Part shown: one piece after another, positions 12,401-23,949 of the stretch
Layout of the letters: each line of letters starts with the position of its first letter
Numbering within the stretch: position 1 is the first letter of the stretch
Assembly (NCBI GenBank): GCA_031308135.1
Contig: JAHLJT010009419.1
Coordinates: 30,780,869 to 30,844,868, forward strand
Reading direction: 5' to 3'
Length of the DNA: 64,000 nucleotides
From: Acheta domesticus
Taxonomy: Eukaryota; Arthropoda; Insecta; Orthoptera; Gryllidae
Notes under the pieces: model-generated
Database searches by the model: none
What the model saw: only the letters and a program-made list of their open reading frames with translations
Told to the model about the DNA's origin: nothing
Program-made: the position numbers and the translations under genes

Positions 12401-13273
12401 CCTCAATTATTTTAATCTTTAATGCATATCCAATTTATAAATTACAAAGAAAATATGAGAAAATATTTTTAATCCATAAAATTATTCTTTATTATCTCAG
12501 TAACAATCCTAAAAGGATTATTACATTTCATTTGATATGTCATTTCACATTTGTATTTTTATGCACATTTTTATGTATAGCACAAGTGTGTCTTAGGGAA
12601 ACTTGTACCAGAATGAAGCATTGTTTTAATGTCTTTTCAATGACAGGAACAATTATAATTAAAGTAATTAGTACATCTATTCAGCATTGTTTTATTATTT
12701 CAATAATTAAAGTCTTACAAAAGAGCAAATTTTATTCCGATTTCTAAATCGAAAAGAAAAATGTTTGATCATGCACGCATTTTTTACCCCCAAACCCAGA
12801 AAAATAACGAACCTAATCTTCTTAATTAAAAAAAACTAAAATTGATTGTCTGGAGAGAATAAGCATATTATGAAAGTATAATACAACGTGGAAATGAATT
12901 AAGAGCTTTTGCACGCGCGAGTATGTGCAGTGCGAAACGGGCCTGAATGAGCGTTTATGTCAAACCGGTATGAGCCCATTCTGAAATACCCAAGCCATAA
13001 AGCTCTGATAAATGAGTGAGAGACGAGGCAGCCATGAGTAATGGGAAGGGAAATTGGGGAGCGAACGTTCGCAGGCAGAGAAATGAGTGCGAGGAAATAC
13101 TGTTTCCAAGAGAGCTGAAACACACCGAAATGGTGGAAAAGGGTTGTGTCACGTTTTGAGATAGATGATAGAGTCAATGGAAAATATGTCAAACTTTATT
13201 TATTAATAAGGGCTCCCTCTATCACAGACTGATTTCATACGAAGAACTGTGAACGATGTGTTGAAAATATTAT
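9441..13273. other. Mostly AT-rich DNA, no supported gene
   Basis: Two frames were examined: 10268-10585 (-) and 12301-12747 (+, 148 codons, TTG start). Neither shows a family motif I can defend. A 25-bp stretch at 10788-10812 (ACAGTTGTGGCCAAAATT core) resembles a Tc1-type terminal repeat, but I found no partner. Nothing else was recognised. Confidence 0.45.
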
Positions 13274-13712
13274 ATTTGTTATGTCCACAAATGAAAGTCT
13301 GCACGATCAATTGACAACAATTTATTGATTCCTTATTTACAAAGCTGCCAACCATTAAAAAGGTAGGGAGTAGCCTCTCCCTGAGCTGTGCCGTCTTCCT
13401 ACGGCATCCGACAGTCGGGTGGTAATTACCATTAGCCGCCACATTGCTAGTCGTTGGCCATCTCCAGTCCCCAACATCTCCACGTCCGGCTCCACGACGT
13501 TTCCCGCTGACTGTTAACTGGACTGTCGCCTACCGTACCGCGACGGTAGACTCTCGACTGCTGGTTCTGGACTCGACTTCGGACTGCTTTCAGGGTGCCG
13601 GCTGGCTCCATTTAAAGGGCACCAAGTTATGCGGTGAGACTCGCTCTCGCGGCTCGGGTCTATCAGGCCGTGTCCACGGCTTGCGGCTGCCGCCGCCGAC
13701 CCCCGACAGATC
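13274..13712 (-). mobile_element. Possible solo LTR or promoter-bearing repeat remnant
   Basis: On the minus strand this block begins TGTCGGGG, has a TATA-like CCTTTAAATGG near 13610, CAGTC initiator-like sites within the following 60 bp, an AATAAA-type signal (AATCAATAAA, near 13320-13330) and ends GGACATAACA. TG...CA ends, a TATA box and a poly(A) signal in that order are LTR-like. No matching target duplication, primer-binding site or second LTR was found. The call rests on organisation only, and a host promoter is an alternative. Confidence 0.3.
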
Positions 13713-13730
13713 GCGCTGTCTTAGCCGTAG

Positions 13731-14300
13731 CCGGTGATATCATTTCCAGTGCCTCCACAAGAACATTCCATGAAATCGTTCCCCCGCGCCCTCGGTGCCT
13801 TTGATTGGGAGGTCCTAAGTTCGAGTCCCGACAGCGGCAGTATTTTCGACACTAGCTTGTCAGCTGGGTCGAATTCAGTCGCTATGTGGAGGAAAATCCT
13901 AGCGGCCGGCTGCTCTGATCGGCAGTTTTCCGCGGTTTCTCCGATCAATACCAAGCGAATGCCGGAGTAGTACCCTAACAAACGAGCCCCGGACCGCGCA
14001 CGATCTCTTCCTTGTCCTATCCTCACCCCTTACTTACACACAGACTAACACGCAGTACACTACCACATATGCCGGAAGACCAGTTGGGGGTTTAGAGCTT
14101 GTCCCGGCTGAGGCGGTGCCCCCCTGGTTGGAGATACCTGGCTGGAGAAAAGCCCGCAAATTGACGGAAGGTCGGCGCCGGATCTCGCCATCCAGCGGAG
14201 GAAGATCACCTCCACCTCCCGAAGAGAAAACATGAACTAAAATAACAGGACTAATGACAGTGGTTGATGCGCTCGGAATCACTAAAAACCAATTAATCAA
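13731..14300 (+). mobile_element. SINE family A, copy 3 (nearly full length)
   Basis: It has a near-canonical B box AGTTCGAGTCCC (13819-13830) after GGGAGGTCCT, then all family landmarks: GTATTTTCGACACTAGC, CGGCCGGCTGCTCTGATC, GCGAATGCCGGAG, CACTACCACATATGCCGG, TTGTCCCGGCTGAGGCGG, AGGAAGATCACC, AGGACTAATGAC and a tail CCAATTAATCAAAA. About 50 bp are inserted in the tRNA-like head between two copies of a GTGCCT motif. It is the clearest reference copy of the body on the + strand. Confidence 0.88.
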
Positions 14301-15033
14301 AACCTGCACCAGCGGAATTCGCTTTCGTCTGTCCGGGCTCGCACGCTCGTTCGCGATTTGCTGGCGGGCGCTTGCTCTCGAAGAGCGTGGTTCGACTGTC
14401 TTTTACAGAGGATAAATGACAGTATGACTTGGTTAAAGTCATATAAAAACGCACGTACGAGTATGTTATGTCAGATTCGAACCAAAATTCCGAGAACAGA
14501 GAGGTTTTCGACGTAACTATCTGCGCTATTTAGGTTGGCTGTAATATTGAATTAAGTGAATGGGCAGAGAGATTTTAAAGTACGTGTAAACACAATGGGA
14601 GAGAGCAAACGCTAGCAGATAAGGAAACAGAGCTGAAAATATGCGTGAGGTTGCACAAAAAAATATGTGTACTTAACGGAGTTGTCTGGAGAGCGTAGCT
14701 GATGAATGGTAAACAATGCATTGGATGAACATCTCTATCTGTATTGCCTTACTTTTGTCTATCACACCACAATGAAAGGGTGAAAAAATCCATGCCTTTC
14801 GCGGAAACAGAATACACAATCACAAACAGAACCAGTGATGTGGTAGCAATTCGCGGAAATTAAGCTCTTGCAATAATTATGTAGATATGATGCGTGCGGA
14901 GCCTAAAGAAAGCAAACGTGAGAGAGGGACTATAAGAACAAACGAAAACAGTGTCTTAGCTTATTATTAATAAGAACATAATGTCGTCGGTACACAAGTA
15001 AAACTTACGAATCGGTAATGATAGGGGAATCGA
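14301..15033. other. Unique DNA, nothing recognised
   Basis: Composition is mixed. No frame, repeat or RNA gene is supported. Confidence 0.5.
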
Positions 15034-15122
15034 CAGAATCAGAGCAGCCGGCCGCTGGAATTCTCCTCTTGTGGCTGAATTCGACCTAGCCCACCGTCGG
15101 GATGCGAACTCTAAAACTTCCG
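15034..15122 (-). mobile_element. SINE family A, fragment
   Basis: The minus strand matches the head-proximal body (TCAGAGCAGCCGGCCGCTGG, GGCTGAATTCGACCTAGC) and then jumps to the tRNA-like junction (ACCGTCGGGATGCGAACTC), so about 25 bp of the family sequence are deleted. It adjoins a CpG island. Confidence 0.7.
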
Positions 15123-15419
15123 GCCAACGACGCTGCAGAGGCAGCGATGTTGCTCCAGGGCTATCGCCGCCGGAGAAGCGATAGAGAGAATTTGCGCGAG
15201 GTTGCACAGTCCGCATGTGGGACCTGCGGCGAGGCGAGAGGGAGGCCGTTTCGGCGGCTGTCAGCCGCGAGCGCGGAAGGTCGCGCGCGGGGCAAGCGCC
15301 GCCCATTTGAATTACAGCGCGTGGCCAGCTGGGCAGCGGCCGCGCCAAGATTTAGGCCCCGCAACGCGCGGAGGCCTCGGCGCAAAGGGCAAAAGAGGAA
15401 GGGCGGAGGAAGGAAGCGA
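15123..15419. other. CpG-rich island
   Basis: It is G+C-rich with many CpG dinucleotides and NotI-like GCGGCCGC. Open frames cross it on both strands only because stop codons are rare in such DNA. It leads straight into the 11-bp minisatellite. Confidence 0.6.
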
Positions 15420-15760
15420 AGAGGGGTGGAGGAGGGGTGGAGGAGGGGTGAAGGAGGGGTGGAGGAGGGGTGGAGGAGGGGTGGAGGAGGGGTGGAGGAG
15501 GGGCGGAGGAGGGGCGGAGGAGGGGCGGAGGAGGGGCGGAGGAGGGGCGGAGGAGGGGCGGAGGAGGGGCGGAGGAGGGGCGGAGGAGGAGCGAAGAGGG
15601 GCGGAGGATAGGCGTAGGAGGGGCTGAGGAGAGACGGAGGAGGGGGCGGAGGAGGGGCGGAGGAGGGTGGAGGAGGGGCGGAGGAGGGGCGGAGGAGGGG
15701 CGGAGGAGGCGCGGAGTGGTGGAGGAGGGAGCGGAGGAGGGGGCAGAAAAGTATGGAGGG
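15420..15760 (+). repeat. 11-bp G-rich minisatellite (GGAGGAGGGGC)n
   Basis: The phase of the sequence shifts by one base every ten, giving an 11-bp period. GGGGT variants are concentrated at the left edge and GGGGC variants in the middle, with degenerate units at the right. The + strand has almost no C or T outside one position per unit, so G-quadruplex formation is plausible. All long frames over it are repeat artefacts. Confidence 0.95.
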
Positions 15761-17193
15761 GGATGGAGGTGGCAAAGGGTGCACAGCGCTGCGCAGAAGG
15801 AGAAGAAGGGAAATTGGAAAATGCCCACAGACCGAGAGTGACCTCGCATGGCCTGTGCTTTATTCTCGTGCTCCGCGGCCGCGAGGACAGCTTTGTGGAT
15901 TCGGTGGTTCTTTGAAAATATCTCTTAAAAACTTTTTCGTCATTCTCGGTGATTTAGAGAAATTGGAAACATTTAACACCTACAAAAGATACCAGAGAAA
16001 TGAAGGCAATTTTCAAATTAACATTTGGAGATTAACAAATAATAATTACTTGTTTTTTTAAGAATATGAAAACTGTATACTCTCGGTCTTCGTTTCATCA
16101 ACGAGATATAAACCAAAGGAAAAATAACATTTCATGACTAATATGAGTTCAAATTTATGTCCACTAAGTCCATTTTATTAAAAGGAGGACGAGAAAAGAA
16201 TGGATTATAAAAGGGAAAATACTTGTTGACAAGAAACAGCGAGAGAACTTCGATTTGGATTCAGAATACTGAGAGGTGGAGCAAAGCAACGAGGAAGCGT
16301 GTAAGTCATATCAATGAACAAGTATCATAGCCGTGGAGAGCAGACTGCATTTAATGACATAAACACATCTCCAACGATCTATGTTTTATTAATTGGCGTA
16401 TATCTCGGACTACGAACTCGCAATACACATAGAGAACAATTTGTATATTTTGATTTCGTGCATTTATAAAACTTACTATTGCTATGTGATTGTTTTTAAA
16501 TCTTAGAAAATAAGTTCATTCGACACTAACTCTCAAAATTAAGGTGGTAAGGTAAGAAATGCTTGAGTTTCATATTTCCGTTTTCTCCTTTTGAACAGTG
16601 AATGTGTCAAAGCATTCTCAACACGAATTGGCAAATGTAAAAGGAGAGCCTCAAAAACGTGTACACTTTACCCCAATTTTCTGAAAAAAAAAATAGTTTA
16701 AACGCTAGACCGCATAAAGAAGAATAGAAGTATAATAAGAATAAATTAGGTTTAGAGGAGAGATCGTCGGGGAAAGTTCTGGAAAGTATCGGACTTGTAG
16801 ATGTGCAGGGAATAAAGAGATCGACGGCGTAAAAGTTATTATTCAAGGGAGTAGGTATGATGTAAAGCGGGAGAGTACGGTCGCAAGACGTTAAGAATAT
16901 AGGTGCTTTAACTGAGAGGTTGGTGGGTGCACGGGCGTGGGGGAATAAGGACATTTAGTACCGATGGCCGTACAGAAAAGGGATATGGGACATTAGTTGC
17001 ATAAAGGCTGGGAGACCGGGGATGAGGATTAAGACATGAGTTAACGTGAGGGCGTTAGAAAGAAAACCATAGGATCTGAGAAAATAGAGCACTGAGAATC
17101 ATGGTTGTCTAAAATTTTGGGGCCGAGGATGACGGTTGAAGAAGAGAGGATTAAATGACATCGCGAGTAGGGGCACAAAAACGTCATATAGGC
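15761..17193. other. AT-rich, then purine-rich unique DNA
   Basis: From about 16600 to 17190 the + strand is clearly richer in A and G than in C and T. The 115-codon minus frame at 16607-16954 is the pyrimidine-rich antisense of this and has no motif. No gene is called. Confidence 0.4.
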
Positions 17194-17206
17194 GTAGACA
17201 CGGGGA

Positions 17207-17747
17207 TTATTTGATTGATTGCTAGTGATTCCGGGCTCGGCAACAGCTGCAGTCCCGTAAGTATTGAGCATGTTTTCTTCTCCAGAGAGCGCGGTGATCT
17301 TCCCCCGCTGGATGGCACGGTAGGGGCCGACCTACCTTCGGCTAGCGAAGTTCACCCCAACCAGGTTTCTCCCACCAGCGGGCAACACCCGAGCAGAGAC
17401 AAGCTCTAAGATTCCGAACGGTGACCCGCCATGTGTGTTAGTGTAGTGCATGTAAGTGTGTGTGTGTGTGTAAGGTATGAAAATAGGACAAGGAAGAGGA
17501 ACGAAAGAACGCGCGCGGTCGGTGACCCATTTATTAGGATAATGCTCCGGCATTCGCCTTGTGTTAATCGGAGAAACCACGGAAAACTACCGATCAGCGG
17601 AGCCGGCTGCTTGAAGTCTCCTCCACACAGCGACTGAATTCGACCTACCTGTCAAGCCAGTGTCGAAAATCCTACCAGTCTGGACTCTAACCTAGGACCT
17701 CTGGGTCAGAGGCACTGCAATGATGCTCTGAGCCACCTCTCCCGGTC
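17207..17747 (-). mobile_element. SINE family A, full-length copy with target duplication
   Basis: The 3' tail (+ strand TTGATTGATTGC) is at the left and the tRNA-like head at the right (GTGGCTCAGAGCAT on the minus strand, then GGTTAGAGTCC as a worn B box). All body landmarks are present, giving 541 bp. The flanks GTAGACACGGGGA (17194-17206) and GTGGACACAGGAG (17748-17760) are a diverged target duplication. A (GT)n run near 17457-17471 grew inside the copy. Confidence 0.9.
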
Positions 17748-17760
17748 GTGGACACAGGAG

Positions 17761-18080
17761 AGCAAGGGGGCGTGGGGAGGCGGGGCCCGAGCGGCGACCG
17801 CACCCCGGGGAGTCATCGGGCGGTGGCGCAGCGCGGCGGGGAACGCGGGGGCGGGTAGGGGAGGGGAAGAGGCCGCGAGGTGATCAGCGCCTGCCCTCCC
17901 TCTCCGCTAACGACCGCCCATTACGTATTCCGGCGCTCTTCCCGCAAGCCATGACGCGCCGCGCCGCGCCGCGCGAGAGGGCTGCAGATGCGGCGGAGGC
18001 ACGCGATGCACGGCACAGCGCGATCAAGAGAAGGCCAGAACTCACCCCACTGGGCCTTCTTCTAGACGGGACGGTCCTAA
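17761..18080. other. CpG-rich island between two opposed SINE copies
   Basis: It is G+C-rich with dense CpG, including a GCGCCGCGCCGCGCCGCGCG run near 17956. It lies between a minus-strand and a plus-strand copy of SINE family A. No frame is supported. Confidence 0.55.
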
Positions 18081-18180
18081 TATCAGACCACTGTAATGTA
18101 TTGGGTCGGAACGAGATAAATGTGAATACGACAATTAGAAACATCGAGTTGCAAGGAAAGCACTGATGTGTAAAAAAAAG

Positions 18181-18640
18181 AGGATTTTCTGCTCTTGCTG
18201 TACAGCTATGTCCAATTCATCCACTGTTTTGAGGAGAATTCTAGCAGACGACTGCTCTGATCGGTAGTTTTCCATGATTTCTCCGATCAACACCAGGCGA
18301 ATGCCGAAGCAAAACCCTACAAAACGAGCCACCGAGCACTCGCGATCTTTCCTTTCTCTTCCTTGTCCTATCATCGACCCTTATACACACTTACATCCAC
18401 TACATTACGACTTCTGCCGGGAGATCGGTTGAGAGCTTAGAGCATGCCTCGGCTGGGGCGGTGCCTCGCTGGTGGGAGAGACCTGGTTGAAGGAAATCAC
18501 GTTAACTGACGGTAGGTCGGTCATCTCACCATCTAGCGAGGGAAGATCACCACCACCTCTCGAGGAAAACGCACTACACTTACGGGATTAGCGTACTTAT
18601 CTATTGACGCGCCCGGAATCCCTAATCAATCAAACAATTA
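18181..18640 (+). mobile_element. SINE family A, 5'-truncated copy
   Basis: It starts at the AGGATTTTC landmark, lacks the tRNA-like head, and then runs to the end: CTGCTCTGATCGG, GGCGAATGCCG, TCGGCTGGGGCGGTGCC, GAGGGAAGATCACCACC, ACACTTACGGGATTAG, ACGCGCCCGGAATC and the tail CTAATCAATCAAACAATT. The tail shows the family's AATC-type 3' end clearly. Confidence 0.88.
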
Positions 18641-19500
18641 AAAAAACAATAAAAATTGTAATACTTATTCATTAAACGGCAAATAACATTTTAATATTCA
18701 AAGAAATAAGATTGAAACATGACATAATCATAATAATTAATCACGATGTAAAAAAATCGTATATTCGGATTGTACTGTAAATTGATTCGTACACGAGTAA
18801 GCGAGATTTCCAATCCTTCCTCGTGCCGGTTGTTGTCGCCGCTAGTTTCTTCTTTGTATGAAAACATCGTGAGAACAATGTAGCAGGTGGCGTTCCTGAC
18901 AGATTTACAACATAAATACGAGCGGAGCGTTTTAGGTTCTTGAACATCACTCGCAGGTCAGTAACATCACTCGCAGGTCAAGTAATGCACATTAGAAGCC
19001 GTGAGTAATGAAAATGAAACAGGAGCATAGAGACCTACAAGGGAGGAAAGGAGAGATAATTTGACGACTGGAAGTGTTCCATGATATATCAAAACTATAG
19101 AAGGGAATTAAGAATGAAAAAGGCAGAGAGTAAAATGAAGAGAAAGGGGACGGAAGAAAAAATGCAATAGATGGAGAACACTTCAGAACTGGGCATGCCA
19201 CGAAGACATTTGCCATGATGGCAGAATAGCAGAGACGCCATTTCGGCGCAGCGAGTCTTTCAAACCGTTCAGTTAAATACTTGCAGCCGCCGTGGGCGCA
19301 TTACGCGGATTTGCATAATGAGTTTGCGGAGCGGCGTATTAGTAGCTTTCTTCCCGTGTTACGCGCACGAAGCGTCTCGTTAACATGCGGACGCATGAAT
19401 TTTAAACGAGGGATATTTTATGGAAGTGGCTTTTCAAGTGAACAATATTCCAAATTAATGCGGTCGAGCGCCTCAAAGAGATTTTGAAACGAGTTCTTCT
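18641..19500. other. Unique DNA with one short duplication
   Basis: A motif of about 20 bp (AACATCACTCGCAGGTCA core) occurs twice in tandem at about 18944-18979. From 19000 to 19210 the + strand is purine-rich. At 19280-19400 a G+C-balanced stretch with ATTTGCATAATGAG could be regulatory. No gene is supported. Confidence 0.4.
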
Positions 19501-19615
19501 GGATTAGAACTGGCGCCGCCGACGCCCGCGCGCCGCGTCACACGACTGGGCGGCTGCGCCAGCGGGGCGAGGCGGGGAATTCGGGCGGTGGGGAGCTGGG
19601 TGGGCGGGTGATGGG

Positions 19616-20533
19616 GTGAGGCGGTCGACGGGGCGAGGCGGTCGACGGGGCGAGGCGGTCGACGGGGCGAGGCGGTCGACGGGGCGAGGCGGTCGACGGG
19701 GTGAGGCGGTCGACGGGGCGAGGCGGTCGACGGGGCGACGCGGTCGACGGGGCGACGCGGTCGACGGGGCGAGGCGGTCGACGGGGCGAGGCGATCGACG
19801 GGGCGAGGCGGTCGACGGGGCGAGGCGGTCGACGGGGCGACGCGGTCGACGGGGCGAGGCGGTCGACGGGTGAGGCGGTCGACGGGGCGAGGCGGTCGAC
19901 GGGGCGAGGCGGTCGACGGGGTGAGGCGGTCGACGGGGCGAGGCGGTCGACGGGGCGACGCGGTCGACGGGGCGACGCGGTCGACGGGGCGAGGCGGTCG
20001 ACGGGGCGAGGCGGTCGACGGGGCGAGGCGGTCGACGGGGCGAGGCGGTCGACGGGGCGACGCGGTCGACGGGGCGAGGCGGTCGACGGGGTGAGGCGGT
20101 CGACGGGGCGAGGCGGTCGACGGGGCGAGGCGGTCGACGGGGTGAGGCGGTCGACGGGGCGAGGCGGTCGACGGGGCGACGCGGTCGACGGGGCGACGCG
20201 GTCGACGGGGCGAGGCGGTCGACGGGGCGAGGCGGTGGACGGGGCGAGGCGGTCGACGGGGCGAGGCGGTCGACGGGGCGACGCGATCGACGGGGCGAGG
20301 CGGTCGACGGGGTGAGGCGGTCGACGGGGCGAGGCGGTCGACGGGGCGAGGCGGTCGACGGGGTGAGGCGGTCGACGGGGCGAGGCGGTCGACGGGGCGA
20401 CGCGGTCGACGGGGCGACGCGGTCGACGGGGCGAGGCGGTCGACGGGGCGAGGCGGTCGACGGGGCGAGGCGGTCGACGGGGCGAGGCGGTCGACGGGGC
20501 GACGCGGTCGACGGGGCGAGGCGGTCGACGGGG
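19616..20533 (+). repeat. 17-bp minisatellite with 13-unit higher-order repeat
   Basis: There are 54 units of a 17-bp motif (GCGAGGCGGTCGACGGG) with very few substitutions. Three unit types differ at one site each: G (GCGAGG), T (GTGAGG) and C (GCGACG). Their order TGGTGCCGGGGCG repeats exactly at 19870-20090, 20091-20311 and 20312-20532, a 221-bp higher-order repeat, and with one unit changed at about 19649-19869. Each typical unit has the palindrome GTCGAC (SalI site). Frames of up to 363 codons over this array are artefacts. Confidence 0.97.
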
Positions 20534-22423
20534 ACGACCTCGATACAATAATGAAGTAGTACACGTGGCTTGTATGAGAAAGTAGGAGAGTGAAGAGTAG
20601 AGGGAGTTTAAGCTGAATTATACATTTAAGTATTACGTGGTTTCTTGAAAGAGAAACAAATTTATTTTACTATTCAGTACATTTAGCTGACTGAGGAATT
20701 AATAAAATTTTGAAATTATAAGCATCATTAATTGTTATCAATATCAGAGAGTGGTATTGACATTTCAGAAACATATTATATTAATGCAAATTAATACGTA
20801 TTTTTCTTAAATATCCAAACAAAATTTTTCAAATTGTTTTTAAAATTTGGGGGTCCTTTAGGGTAGTGGTCGGCCAAGGACCGTAGCGGGCTATCGTGCC
20901 AAAGGACAGAAGACGACTGGGTTGTGATATATCTAAAACGTGCCTAAAATTGTTATGAATTCTCACAATCTAAACAAAAGAATATAGTAAGAAGAATTTT
21001 GATGAAACTTGGGAGTCATTTAAGGGAAAAAGTAAACAAATAAATATTTTGACGAATTCCTAGTCCCTTATTTAGAAAGCACCGCGTAGAATCAGGTACA
21101 AAGTAACAACGAAATGGATCAACGGCTAACAGACCAAACTTCAAAGATAACCTACGGAGACGAAAATGATAATGATGATGATGATTTTAGAAGTCCAGCA
21201 AATTTCGTTTAACCCATTCAAAATATTGGAAGTGACACACTTCATTTAGTAAGTCTGCTTTGAGAATTTTCACAACCCATTTCAAGGACTGCTAACAACA
21301 CGGAATAATACCAAAAAAACTGATCTGCCACGAGCATCAGTGAATAACCTCTTTCTTATTTTGTATTCACATCTGGCTGTGATGAATCAGGCCATCCAAG
21401 ACGGAAACGGGTCAGTATGAGGTGACTGGAATAACAACGAAGAAGAGCGGTGGCTATCGGAATTCTCGCAAGGGTTCGCGGAAGGATGCTCAGCTCGCCC
21501 TCGCCGAGTCGGCGCGCAGATTACGTCCCCTTCCAACCAATCCCCGCTCCTCCCCGCTCCCTCCCTCCCCGCGCCGCCCCGAGCACAGCGCTCAATTAGC
21601 GCAACTGCTACAACGAATGAGAACTTCTGTAATCCCGTTAACGCCTCCGATATTCTGCGACACACTGTCATTTAGCGCTAATTCCCTTAATACAATCCAA
21701 CTGGCACGAAAGCCTCCCAATTGCATTAGTAATATAAATACGACACTGTGACAATATGGCATGTCATGCGCGAAACATTCGTTTTGCGCCGTCGCCGGGT
21801 GCGGGTTAAGGAGCCGAGGAGGCAGTGGAAGGGGAAGACTGGAATAAATACGCTGCAGAAGGAAATGAGTGTTTGGCAAGGTAAGATCGTTTGGTAACGG
21901 CATCCACGAAGAGGAAAATAAATAAAGATATTTATTATATAGTGTATACAATAGAAAAAAATATTTGCACTAAATTACCATTAATTGATCTACACGTACT
22001 TTAATTAGGTTAGTGTGGTGCCTTCGTCAGATGTTTTTATGTGGAACCTTTTTGTGCAATGTAAGTTCGTAATAAAATAAATTTTAAACTTACTGCAGTC
22101 ACCTTGTTATTGCATCCTCGAGAATAAGAGAGATGCACGTAATACACAATTACTTTTTTAAATGTTTGCTTTATTACTAAAGCACGTGTCATTATCATCA
22201 GTGTGATCAAACAGGTCATAACAATTCATTTTATGTCGGGAAGGAAGTATGGTAATTCACAACCTTTCACCAAGTTAATTCGTTTTATGTACGTTTTATT
22301 TAAGATTCTTACAGAAAATGTTTGAAGTATCTAATGCCGATCGATTTGTATCGTCGAGAGGAATATGTGTGTCATCCCCAAAACATATTTTAGTGAGATA
22401 TCTGTTATAGTGTTCTAGAATGA
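20534..22423. other. Mostly AT-rich unique DNA, no gene seen
   Basis: A short C-rich patch (21520-21600) is present. Open frames across 21387-21951 are not supported by motif or composition. Confidence 0.45.
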
Positions 22424-22630
22424 TCCGATTGACTGATTGTTCGTGATTACGGGCGCGTCAACTACAGAGGTAATTTGTCCCGTAAGTGTAGTGAGTGTTT
22501 TCCTCGGGAAGTGGGGGATGGCGAGATTTCCCCGCCGGATGGCGAGATCCGGCTCCGACCTACCGTCGACTAGAGGGCTTTCCCTCTTAACCAGGTATCT
22601 CCAATCAGCGGGGCACTGCCCCAGCCGTTC
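22424..22630 (-). mobile_element. SINE family A, 3' part
   Basis: The minus strand matches the 3' half: the tail GATTGACTGATTG on the + strand, then GGGCGCGTCAACT, CCCGTAAGTGTAGTG, a duplicated GGATGGCGAGAT segment, CCGACCTACCGTCGACT, ACCAGGTATCTCC and CAGCGGGGCACTGCCCCAGC. The rest of the element is missing. Confidence 0.85.
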
Positions 22631-22873
22631 TTCCCCACCAGCAGAACGAGGCGCATCAAATAACATCTCACTTGCTCCCAAAGGTGAACTTGGAGAATGG
22701 TGAACTTGTACCCTGGAGGGTCTCATAAACAAACTCAGGTTACCCGATTATGACACTGTGTATCTGTTTTTAAGTATATGTACATAAATATGCATATTTA
22801 TTTGTATATATGTATATTTTCGCAGAGATATACCGGAGCAATAACTTGGGTAGTTCTCAGTCCGCGAGTGAAC

Positions 22874-23048
22874 GCTTCTAGGTCCTCACATTGCGGATTC
22901 AATTCATGACATTTTCGACCTTAACTAAATAGCTGCAACAACTCTGACAATTTTATGGATATGAGTTCTAGAGAACGGTTGTTTGATAAGGAATTGGTGT
23001 GATTTTCTCTGATCAAATTCATGCAGATGCGGAAGCAGTATTTCCTTC
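22874..23048 (+). mobile_element. Old, diverged SINE family A fragment
   Basis: The order of weak matches (TAGGTCCTCA, GACATTTTCGACC, GAGTTCTAG, GTGATTTTCTCTGATCAA, CAGATGCGGAAGCAGTA) follows the 5' half of the family. Substitutions are many, so this copy is older than its neighbours. Confidence 0.5.
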
Positions 23049-23640
23049 ATCAACTTTTTCACTTCCATAATTAAAAGTGGGCGATGAACTGATTCTCCAT
23101 TTCGTCAATCTGGAATATTCTGCCCCTGCAGACTTTTGTATAATAACAATTTGTATTATTCCTTAAGGTAGCGTACAAACATTGAAGGTTACTTACAAAT
23201 GTGATAATTTTATTCTCCCGTTATCTCCATCTGGTTTAAACATTCGTTACTTTTGAACTGATTCTAATTTCAATATGAAATTCTTCAAATAATAAATATT
23301 TTATAAGACAAGCGGCTGAAATGTAAAGTATGCATTTAAATATCGATTGATAGATTCCACTTCACGTTTCAACCACGACGATGAAACTTTGAAATGTGGA
23401 AATATGGTGAAATCAAGCGACATTTTTCTTATTCGCGCTGAGTCTGAAGAGCACAAAAACTCGTAGTAGAAACTCATTAAACGCACTCGTAAAGAACTAG
23501 CTTGTAAAAGCAAATGCACATGAAATTGTGGATGAACAAAACAACGTAAATGAAGTGAAGTATAACAACCTAACAAGTATTAAAATTGATGAAATTCCTG
23601 TGAGCAATAATTACAGTGGGAAGCGCAAGGCCCTAGGGCT
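23049..23640. other. AT-rich unique DNA, nothing recognised
   Basis: No supported frame, repeat or RNA gene was seen. Confidence 0.5.
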
Positions 23641-23935
23641 CTCTGCCTTGTTTTGACAGCAGCCTCCCAGCAGGGGCCGGAGGAGGTGGGCGCAGTCGTT
23701 TGTGGCGATGGCGATGGTTCTGGCGGTTTGGGAAGTAATGCGGGAGAGGGCAGTTGTAGCGTTGATGGAGGCGAACAGCGGTGGGAGGGGTTGTTGAGAG
23801 TGAAATGGGATGAGGTGGGGACGGGAACGACACTGCAGCGGTGAGCGGAAGGGCGGGGAAGGTGGGAACAGGGGAGGTGGTGGCGTCCAGGGACGGGGAA
23901 GGTGGACGAAGGGGGCGGGGGGGCTGGTGGGCAGC
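23641..23935. other. G-rich low-complexity DNA
   Basis: The + strand has a high G excess with GTGG, GGCGG and GGGAAGG runs but no strict period. It leads into the 9-bp minisatellite. Long frames on both strands over 23633-24860 are composition artefacts. Confidence 0.6.
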
Positions 23936-23949
23936 GTGGCCAGCGTGGC

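Noticed and set aside
12301..12747. 148-codon hydrophobic frame (+)
   Set aside because: It starts with TTG, and its composition is what AT-rich DNA gives. The C-terminal hydrophobic stretches faintly recall an insect chemoreceptor, but no diagnostic motif is present.
19473..20564. Frames of up to 363 codons over the 17-bp array
   Set aside because: Frames are open because the 17-bp unit is G+C-rich and lacks stop codons in the phases read. The peptides are pure repeat translations with no unique domain.
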